Shown here: positions 55,041 through 64,000 of the stretch, piece by piece | Layout of the letters: the number at the start of each line of letters is the position of its first letter | Numbering within the stretch: the stretch's first letter is position 1 | Assembly: GCA_028554755.1 (NCBI GenBank) | Contig: JAPTOF010000006.1 | Span: 738,501-802,500 of the forward strand | Source of the DNA: Cordia subcordata | Taxonomy: Eukaryota; Streptophyta; Magnoliopsida; Boraginales; Cordiaceae | Direction: 5' to 3' | Length of the DNA: 64,000 nucleotides | Position numbers and translations under genes: made by a program | Notes under the pieces: model-generated | Databases searched by the model: none | The model's input: only the letters and a program-made list of their open reading frames with translations | What the model was told of the DNA's origin: nothing

Positions 55041-55706
55041 GTAAGGAAATCACAACCAAACCCAAGTGTCCTTTCGTATTAAAATCTTCAGAATATGTTG
55101 GTTAATTAGATTTCACTTTAACAAGTAACAAACCACTGGAAGTGAATAGTGATAGCTAACATTTTTCGAAATATCCAGTTTTAACAACGAGCCCACTCAC
55201 TTGTTAAAGCCCTAGTCCTCACAAGGTCCTATGTTTAAACATAAGAGGACCAGACAGAAAAAAATCTTTATAAAGAGAGAAGTCAACAAAATAAGTATGA
55301 AATTGCAAAATATCAGTGCCACAAAAGAGCAGTGTATAAACAAGAAAAAGGATGCTGTCGCCCAAATCAGCTTCTCAAAGCTCAGCCCCAGGATCGAGGA
55401 AAGATTTTCTCCAAATGCTAGAAAGTATCCTCACAAATTCAGAAACTACATAACCCAAACACATTTTCAAGAAAAAGATACAGTACAAATTCAAAAGATA
55501 GCTATCAAACCCCATTTTTATACCCACAAAAAGTTGACAAGTCGTTACTGTTTGTTACCGTAGCCTAAGAAATTTGAGGAACTAGCAAAAGAGAAGAACA
55601 TTTCGGGGGATTTCAAAATTTTGACATTGTATTTCCCATTTCACAAACTCCAATGGAAGATATCAGTCATCTAGATAATTTTAAGAAGCTTTACTTGAAT
55701 ACAATG
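55041..55706. other. 3' flank of the PTB gene
   Basis: Between the foldback element and the PTB stop codon. Probably holds the PTB 3' untranslated region on the minus strand. An open frame at 55231-55563 on the plus strand has no recognisable domain and lies antisense to that region. Confidence 0.4.
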
Positions 55707-58700
55707 TCATTGTGGAGGATAAGGCGGCATTGGTGAGTGGGAAAAGCCATTCCGGCCGTGGAATGGCATCATCCCAGGTCCCATTTGAGGCATACTACCT
55801 GGTGGCATGTAAGGGTTACTGTAAATGTGCATGGTCGTCGAGGAAGGAACTGTTGTGGCAGCTGAGTTCCAACCCATTGAAGGTTGAGGGATGCCTAGAC
55901 CTTCAGGAGCTGGAGCATATTGAGCACCATTGTATGGATAACAACCTGGACCTCCCATTAGGGGTGGCTGTTGCCCTAAAAGTGAGGGTTGAGAACTCGA
56001 CATAGGAGCATTTGCAACAGAAGTGTTTTGGATAGCAGGATTTGGAGTTGTATAATCTCTGCTTCGATCATTGTTGAGCTGTTACGAGTATACAAGCACA
56101 AGAGTTAGTCCCCATCTGATTGAGTCGCAATCAATGCCAAAGTCATCTCTAATAATAGTCTTCATTACTCATACTCCAATAAAATATCTTCAAATTGAGG
56201 GAGAACACCAATAAAATATCTTGAAATTGAGGGAGAACATGATTATTCTATCAGTTTGGCAAGAAATGACAAAGGTAAACAGGGATAAAGCAAACACAAT
56301 TGCCTTCCATTAGAAGTTCTCATTAGGTTTTGTAACAAGTATTATGCGCATTCTATGTCATAAAGATCTCCTAGGCAATGGTATGATTATTTTTTTACAC
56401 AGTTAATTATCTGCTTCTATATAAAGAAAAGATGTTGGAGTCTAGAAAGTCTGACAAGGCGAAAAGGTTTTCTAGTCTAATGGAAACAAATCTAAAATCA
56501 GACTTGTAGTATTAGAATGTTTACATGGCATCGTTAATATAATTACTATTGTTGTCTTTACACAGTCATCTTTATTTCCACATCTATCCACTTCCTCATC
56601 TTCTCACTTCTGTCTCTCTTTGAGTTTTTGTAGGGGTGGTGATTAAAGGCAATTAGGCTTTAGAAAAGGGTATGAGAAATGATAATCATTTAAGTCGTTA
56701 TCAACCATTAGCCAGTAGTAAGGGAGGGACTCAATAATTATTTTATATAATGAACTCAGAGAACATGCTAGAGGTGCAGCTGACACGTATTTTCTAAACC
56801 ATATGGATAGAGGGGCACATTTTAAGATAACAGGCAGCCATAGAACCAAACTCCCGGAGCATTTCAATTGACACAGAAATGTCAAGAACACCCCTAATTT
56901 TCATAACAAGCACCAGCAAATGCCAAATGGGAGCTTGATACATAAAAGCAGGAAATCAACTGAAGTCAAATTCAGCATGCATCTACGGAAACTCTCCAAA
57001 ACAAGAACATTGTTAACACAAATACCCAGGGGAATAAAATTTTGATGACCCCAAACCTTTTAGCTTTGTAGCTACCATTTCAGTTGGCTAATCCTGTTGG
57101 CTGCTACCCTCATTTACCAAAAAATAAACAATACCTTTATACTCAGATCAGTGTGTCGAGAATATGTTATGTGAAGCTTGCAATATCCTCCCTCGTAAAT
57201 GCAGTGTCCTTCCAAGGATTGCTTTGCAAGAACAGCAGTCTGGACATCTGCAGAGCCATCAAACTAATGTTTTATTTGAACCCATAAATGCATCAGGGCC
57301 GACATTTTACTTCATAAGCTTACTAACATGAATCTGAAGTACATGATTACCACTACGTATCTCATTCCAGCATCACACATATAACTAAAGTAATCAATGA
57401 CTTAACATCCAAGATATCAAACCTCACCAGAGTCAAATAACAAGACTTAAGCATAGAGCTAGATATTATCATTTTCCTGATCCAAAACAAGGCAATATGC
57501 TCCAGTAAACAAGGCAACATTTCAAAATTAACCAAACAAGCATTGGGTAGTCTCACTTATTTCTCCCTCTAAAATTCTGCTGGTTGGATTGTCTAATTCT
57601 CAAAGCAAAAGCAGTTGAGCCAAGGTAATGGTAACTGGAGTGTATATGACTTGGGCTAAAATATGCCTATTTACAAGACTAATCTAGACTAGGGCAAAAA
57701 CAGCGAGAAACCACTCTTTCATGGTGACAACTAGAGAGGATTGAACATTAATTTCATCTTACCAGGATACTGTATTAAAGCCTGAAGCCCACCATTCTTA
57801 TCAAACATCGCAATCTTTAAGACAGACCCAAAAGCAGAAAAAACCTGAGAATGCAAATGTGGGGTCAACGAAAGAAAATAATCAAATACTAAAACCTCAA
57901 TTAACAGCATATCTTAAATGCCTTAACTCACTGGAAGGAACTCACCGTGTGTAAAACATCCAAGGTGACCGCATACTGCATGTTCTCAATGGAAGCAAGA
58001 AGAACATTACTTTCAGGCTCTAGCTTCTTCCCATCTAAGCCTAGACTCAACTGCAGCAATTAAAGACAAAACCGAATAGATGTATAAAACGCATTATTGA
58101 AAAAAGCACCCAATGGATACTTGAATCTGGCATGTACATATTTTAAAATTGCCATAATGACCCATATGCAAGCGATCCATTGTTCATGATTCTGACATAA
58201 GCATAGAAACTCTTGATATATCGCTGGGTAATAATGAAGTAGAACAGATAGGATATGAATGCCAAACGCAGATATAAAACAAGACAGATAAGAAACAAAG
58301 ATAACAAGCCCTGGAGACCGACACACTTTCCAGTAGACCAGTCCATAAACTCTCGAATTATAATATTTTGAGAACTTCATAAAAGTCCAGTTACCATCTA
58401 ACTAGTGAAACTTCCCCAAGGATTACCTGGCCACTTGTGTCAATGGCTGATGGCGCAACTGGAAGGAGTGGATTGGTGTAGTCCCTGTTTCATTTGAAGA
58501 ATATTTATTGCTAAGATCGTTAGAACTAAATCTTCAAAGGAAAAGTTGAATGTAAACACAAGAACCCAACACAGAAACCAAAGTCCATATTACTGGAATA
58601 AGCTATGGAAATAAAATCTAAGATATGTGGAATTATATTGCTATACCAGTACTAGATACACTGAATATCAACAATACCTGCTGCGGTGACTCTGAAATTT

Positions 58701-61092
58701 CACGCTCAAATCTGTATGTGCCGAATATGTGATCCTAAGGCTGCAAGGTCCCAGCTCTCGAATCAGATAGCTGAGTGATACCCAGGACAACAGAATCGGC
58801 CAACCACCATCATGCAGGTAAGTGTCAATAACATGTACAAATCTCATAACAAGGACCAAAAAGTATATTAACTTTGAAAATGTAATTAAAGAAGCAAAAG
58901 ATTAATATCCTTCAACTCTAGAAGCACATTCACCACTTAAATTAATCTAATGCTCTATTGACATCTCGCGAACACAGTGAGAAGTCATATGTTTGCACAT
59001 CTACTTATACGTAACATGTTATATTGACAGCAATAATTTTAACAATCTCAATTGAGATCGGTTTCCATTATCACTGGTGAGATCCCCATCTCAGTGCAAA
59101 AGACCACCTCAATAATGGCAATTATATTATTTTAAATATTTATTTTTTCAGCAATAAGGAACCTAAATGGCTAAACTTCAACATCCTTCAGGAGGGACAA
59201 GTCTCGTGAGACGACAGCCTGGTAATTGTAGGGTAAACAAAGGAGAAAGTGATTTGAAATAACTGAAGAAGAGAGGGCAAGATGGGCATAAGAAGCACAC
59301 ATGTACCCCTTTAGTGGATTTTAAAAGATCTCCTGAAAGATGCCCAACCCCAATTCATTTGCACCAATCTACATATATATGATCCTTAACAGGGATACAT
59401 CCAAAGCCAAAATATAAACCCAGAATCACCTGGGAATGCTTCTTCCATCAAGGGCTTCCTTCGCAGAAGAGGCAGTTTCTGCATCAGAAAATTGCACTAG
59501 AGCCTGGGGGAAGATCACATGTGAATGAATGTGGTAATCAGTGGTCCAAAAAGCAGCTAAAGAAATTGAGAAGGTGATTCGAAGTGATATATACCTGGAA
59601 CCCAGCAGTCTTCTCAAATGTAGTAATCTTATGCACAAATCCAAAAGTGGAAAACACCTGAAGAAGGTAAAAATGTTCAGCAACAGACTATAAATGTATA
59701 CATATATACATGTATTTATAAGGAATTACAATTAAAGCAGTGTTTCAAATAGCAACTGCATTTTTGGATAAAGTTCATGTTGCAGCTTCTACAAATGATA
59801 GATATATCTCTATTCACTCTCCACTCTAGTTCGACAATTGATGCTAGAATCTCTAATTCTATTATGCCCAATTTCATTAAATTTGCAATATTACAATACA
59901 GAAATCTAGTGAATCAGATCCTTTATTTAGTTGTGCTACTCATGATCACTATCAATTTACCTCCTTTACAAGTTTAAGGTGTTAGGAATGGATCTACTTA
60001 ATTCATTTATTAACCCAACATGCTCCCTTAAGTGAGACAAGTTTATAGGTGAGCGAGATTACGGCCTGGCAATTGGAAAACTTGGACTGACCATTTAAAT
60101 ATCCTGGACTATGCAGCATCTTCATTTATCACCTCATCTGAAAGCTTCAGTTGTTAGAGTGTGTTTCATTATCCATCTATTAACTGAACACTCATGACCA
60201 CGAAAAAGCAGAAGAAAAGAATAAGCACCAAACACATAAGAGGAGGAATGCAGGAAAAGAAGAGATTTTACACTCCCACAAAGTTAGGACAGAAAGACGG
60301 GAAGGAATAAAGGGTAGAAAGAGCCAGTGTTAAGCAGAAGAGAAAGGAGACAAACACACATGCGCTCTTTCTCCTGATGCAATAAGCTTCCATCACAGAT
60401 ATTCCCTTCACATGGGCCTGCTGATCCATTTACATTCTTGTCAAACAGAAGCTTAACAAAGCATGCAATACTACATTCTATACACCAGAAAGGCAGAAAC
60501 CACAGAGTACACCCTTGTAGAACAAAATATTTTTCTAAAGATGAATTTCTGATAAAGATGATTTCATACTTACCAAATGTAGAACATCAATGCTGACAAG
60601 CCTTGCATCATTACCCTCAATTGTTACCAAGAGTACATTTCCAGCAACATCTGCAGTAGTTTTGTTGTTCACTATTTCTTGTCTGTTGGAGTATTGTAGG
60701 TAGACGGTTTTCCCTCGTACCTGAGCTGGTTCTGATGATGAAACGTAATATGATATCATAGCTATAGCTTGATTTAGTTCCGCCTTTAACCATCAATAGA
60801 TAGAAAACAAGAAAATCAATTAATTGAAATGACCAAAGATATTGTGTAAGAAGTAAAAGATGATCATGGAGAAACGCATGGGAGAATTAGACAAAAATAC
60901 ACTTACAAATTCTATAAATGCTTGATTTTTATTTGCTCCAACATTGCATTTTGTCCTAACAACTTTACCAAATGGCCTCCCTAATTCAATCAGTTCCTCC
61001 TCAGTACACTCCCATGGTAAGTTCCTTAAGTGGAGAACTTTGGATGGAGGCTGTGTGAAACGGAACTGAGGCTGACTAGATACAGATGCCAT
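55707..61092 (-). CDS. PTB2: Polypyrimidine tract-binding protein, three RRMs
   Basis: RNA-binding protein related to hnRNP I; Arabidopsis PTB1/PTB2 control alternative splicing. Exons in transcript order: 61092-60907, 60783-60574, 59657-59595, 59503-59430, 58770-58678, 58484-58427, 58050-57946, 57844-57763, 57247-57135, 56078-55707; all GT-AG, 451 aa. An in-frame TAG lies two codons before the ATG. RRM1 is about residues 17-95 ([16 protein letters not shown], then [15 protein letters not shown]). RRM2 is about 108-190 ([29 protein letters not shown]). RRM3 is about 239-325 ([37 protein letters not shown]). The last 120 residues are Pro/Gly/Gln/Met-rich and unstructured. At the exon 4/5 junction a Ser replaces the Arg I remember in SIPRYL. 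Orthology to PTB2 (At5g53180) rests on sequence and position; PTB1 is the close paralogue. Confidence 0.93.
59946..60190 (-). mobile_element. Diverged TRIM element
   Basis: Two imperfect direct repeats (about 59959-60020 and 60131-60190) align with the terminal repeats of the element at 47157-47425; shared phrases are CACCTCATCTGAAAGCTT-like and TCTATTAACTGAACA. On the minus strand AAGGGAGCA directly precedes the second repeat, in the polypurine-tract position. The string CTCATGA occurs just outside both ends. The tRNA-Met primer site is no longer visible, and repeat identity is low, so this is an older relative. It lies in the PTB intron between coding exons 2 and 3. Confidence 0.6.
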
Positions 61093-61870
61093 TATGCACT
61101 ACAATCCCAATCTGCAAACCACCAGAAAAGAGGTTAATATTGCACCACTTCATTAATAAATCACCCCATAGTATCTTATTATCTAGTAACTCATTATCTC
61201 ACAGGCTAAAAACCTGAAGTCTTTGCAGTTCCAAATTACATGAGCAGCCCAAGCATGGAGTCAGCACAATAACACACAATCTTATTCTTGAATCTTCTAT
61301 ATGGACCTTTTACGTATCTCATTCTTCATTTTAATTTAGATGAAATATGCTACCATCTTCCATCAACCCATTCCCCTCCCTTCCCATCTTTGGACAAGAA
61401 AAAAGGACCATTCCTCCGAAAACACTTGGATGCTAAAGAAGATAAAGAAACAGGAAACAAAAATCCTGAATCAAGCATAAACATCAAAAACCGAGCTGCC
61501 CATTATAAAGGGCAAAAGGAGAATGAATCAATCTAGAGAATTCCAATACACGTCTCCCCATCAACAACAGTAAATTACACAAAATAACGTCTCGATCACA
61601 TATGAAGCGAAAAAAGAAGGAATCGAGAGAAAAAAGACATTGAGATAAGGGCAAAGATCAATAAGTAAAGAGATGACAGGCGTGCGTTTACGTTGGGGCG
61701 GACGCGTTCTTCGAAATTAGGGCTCACAAAGGACGGAACAGCTCCAGTTAATTTCCTCTTCCCTTGAAGATGACTATGCCCGTAAGTTGAGCGCCCTGCG
61801 GAGGTTAGCGGAAAAAAGAGACCGATCTTCGATGGTTAGCCCAGCTGGCAAATAAGGTGTTTGCATGGTG
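61093..61870 (-). promoter_or_regulatory. Leader, leader intron and promoter-proximal region of PTB gene
   Basis: On the minus strand a GC-rich leader segment (about 61692-61800) ends at the donor AAC|GTAAAC (61691). A good acceptor TGGTTTGCAG ends at 61112, leaving 19 leader bases before the ATG. The transcription start is not defined. Confidence 0.5.
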
Positions 61871-62112
61871 TGGTTTGGGTTGATTTTTTTTTTAAATATT
61901 TTTTAATATTTTTTAATAAATAACTTAACTTCTAAAAAAAAATTAATTTAAAAAAAAATTATATTTGAGTTTTTTTCAGAATTTCAGTATTTTTTTGAAG
62001 TCAAATTAAATAGTTATTTTTTAAAAGCCAAATCAAATAGTTATTGTAAATTTAATGTAACTTTTTCAAAAGAAAATATTTTTTTTGGAAAAAACAATCT
62101 AATCAGGCCTTA
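61871..62112. mobile_element. Tourist-like MITE, same family as 11774-11996
   Basis: The A/T-rich body and right end (TTTAATGTAACTTTTTCAAA, then CAATCTAATCAGGCC followed by TTA) are the reverse complement of the family seen at 11774 and 33968. The left end is less clear (TGGTTTGGGTTG). It lies just upstream of the PTB promoter. Confidence 0.55.
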
Positions 62113-63756
62113 TATGTCAGCACTACGGTTTGCAAATGATGCTCATTTACATCGGTTTTTTTTTAAATAAATTTCAAAATAATGTATTTTTTAAGCTTTT
62201 AAAATTCATGATTTAAGAAAAAAATTTAAAATTGAGTTTTTTAAATTAAACCAAATATTTATCAAAAAAATAATGTATTCTTTAACAAAAAGTACTTTTT
62301 AAAAAGAAAAACAATCGAAATAGGCCCTAAGTAAGCCTCTTGAGAGTTAGGAAAAGTTAGAGTAGGAGTTGTTGAGATAAAGAAAAAATATGAGTTTTAG
62401 ATTTTTTTTAAAATTATAAACATAGCTATTTATTTAGTTATTAATTAATTTAGAGTATATATAGAAATCTATTGTTATATTGCAAAATTTGTATTATTTA
62501 GATATTAAATAAATTTAATATAAGTGAGAATCAATTATTTTTTACTTATGAAAAAAGGATGCTTAATTTTGAGTGATGCAATTTCTTCAATGTAGTAGTC
62601 AAAATTGACTTGAATTTGAAGGACCATCATACTGTTATAGTATTGGGTTCACGTCATACAATTGCCAAGAACCCACACTCCATCCCACGAGCCCAAGCCT
62701 GAGGCTTGTAAAGTTGTACCTGCGTTTGATTCAAACCTTCTTTATTCAGTAAATTAAAGATACACAATTTAATACTTTTATACGAGTAAAATTTTTTGAT
62801 ATAGATTAAGAGCTTATTCGGCAAAATTAGTTGTTATGATAGATAATAGCTGTTATATTTTAGTTATTAACTAATAGTTGTTTAACTAACTGATTGAACA
62901 AAATATGTTCGATTAAAAAAATTAGTAGTTAGATTAGCTAATGAGTATAAAATAATATAAAAGGATATTGATATTATGTTATTATTATTGTTATGATATT
63001 ATAATTATTATTACTATTATACAAATAAGATAATATATTTTATAATTAGACATTTATTTTTATAATAATATTTTAATAATAAAATATAACTAATTTTTTG
63101 ATAAAATATTTGTATTAATATTGTAAAAATTAATTTTAATATATTCAAGATTTATTTTATCAAAAAAAGAACTAATAAAACTTAGACTTTTTAGTATATG
63201 TTGATTAAATAGAATTTGAAATTTATTTTTATATTTTTTAATTTTTATTTGTGAAAAATAGGTAAAAATATAGAGAGATTTGGGAAAGAGTAGAATTGTA
63301 AGGAAAAAAAAATGAAAAAAGGGTAGATTTGTCCAAAGAAAAGTAAAAAGCTAAACTGCCTGAAAGGCTAAGGATGCATTTGGTTTGTCCGTTCTATGTT
63401 TTTATTTTTATAAAAAATAAAAATTAAGATAGAAAACTCATTTGGTTAACTATTTTTATTTTAAAAAAACAAAAACTAGTTTTTTTAGAAAATTAGAAAA
63501 TATAAAAAAAGTGATAGCAATTATGCAAGAGAAAGCTCAGGAGCAACAGAGGATTTATGTTAAATTATATTTACAAGGAAGTAAATAGGAGCGTAGACTA
63601 GTTGGCCAATTTTGGTTTGTCCTTACTAGTTGGGGTGCACGTACTTAGAGACCCACTAGAGTCAATAAAGTCGCTCCTAGGGAAAGATTTGCACGGAGTT
63701 ACCTCTTGTAGAGTAATAACCATCTAATGTGTTGGCTTCACCTCATTTGTAAAAAC

Positions 63757-63795
<39 letters not shown>

Positions 63796-64000
63796 TGATA
63801 ATTTTGTAAATAATTCAAAAATATTTAGAAAATAAGGTGAAAATTTTATAAATAACTCTAAAAATTTGAAAAATAAGATGGTAATTTTGTAAATATCTCT
63901 TAAAAATTTAAAAAATAACGTGACAATTTTGTAAATAAGTCTAAAAGATTAAGAAAACAAGATAGCAGTTTTATAAATATATCTAAAAAATTTAGAAAAT
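62113..64000. other. AT-rich intergenic end of window
   Basis: No gene recognised. At about 62150-62332 another A/T foldback ends in ATAGGCCC and is probably a further decayed MITE. A run of roughly a dozen AAT units occurs at 63759-63794. Beyond it, the phrase GTAATTTTGTAAATA-like recurs several times at 63797-63990 with a spacing of roughly 40-50 bases, suggesting a degenerate minisatellite that runs off the window. Confidence 0.5.
63759..63794. repeat. (AAT)n microsatellite
   Basis: About twelve uninterrupted AAT units near the right end of the window. Confidence 0.9.

Overview
The window is nuclear DNA from a flowering plant, most likely a core eudicot. It has AT-rich intergenic DNA, genes broken by many short GT-AG introns, pyrimidine-rich leaders, many microsatellites, MITE-like foldbacks, tRNA-derived SINEs and miniature LTR (TRIM) elements. 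There are no bacterial or organellar operons and no CRISPR array. I saw no intact tRNA or rRNA gene.

Seven protein-coding genes can be assembled exon by exon, and every junction keeps the reading frame. Plus strand: spermine synthase (5913-10271, 10 coding exons, 347 aa); a PP2C phosphatase (13125-17705, 8 exons, 351 aa); a single-coding-exon J-domain/DUF3444 protein (20482-22656, 724 aa); a trehalose-6-phosphate phosphatase (about 33738-36682, 9 exons, 388 aa, N-terminus less certain); a PYL8/9-type abscisic acid receptor (39583-41247, 3 exons, 203 aa). Minus strand: an FtsH11-type organellar AAA metalloprotease (42272-53131, 17 exons, 808 aa) and a three-RRM polypyrimidine-tract-binding protein (55707-61092, 10 coding exons, 451 aa).

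From memory, the order spermine synthase - PP2C - DnaJ/DUF3444 - PYL8 - FtsH11 - PTB matches the Arabidopsis stretch around At5g53120 to At5g53180, so this looks like a conserved microsyntenic block. The trehalose-phosphate phosphatase is an extra gene in it, and the cyclic-nucleotide-gated channel I remember between spermine synthase and PP2C is absent. The genes do not form an operon. Several touch stress physiology (polyamines, trehalose-6-phosphate, ABA perception, thermotolerance-linked FtsH), but a functional link between them is only inference.

The gaps hold promoters, leaders and repeats. Notable details are a GC-AG intron in the FtsH gene, two TRIM elements lying in introns of the two minus-strand genes in the same orientation, two tRNA-SINEs in introns, a 52-codon uORF whose stop overlaps the PYL start codon, a PYL C-terminal extension, and an isolated promoter/leader at 28.17-28.37 kb that is either the distant first exon of the phosphatase gene or a non-coding transcript. 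I did not find a convincing new biological system; the window is mainly a well-conserved plant gene block with informative small features.
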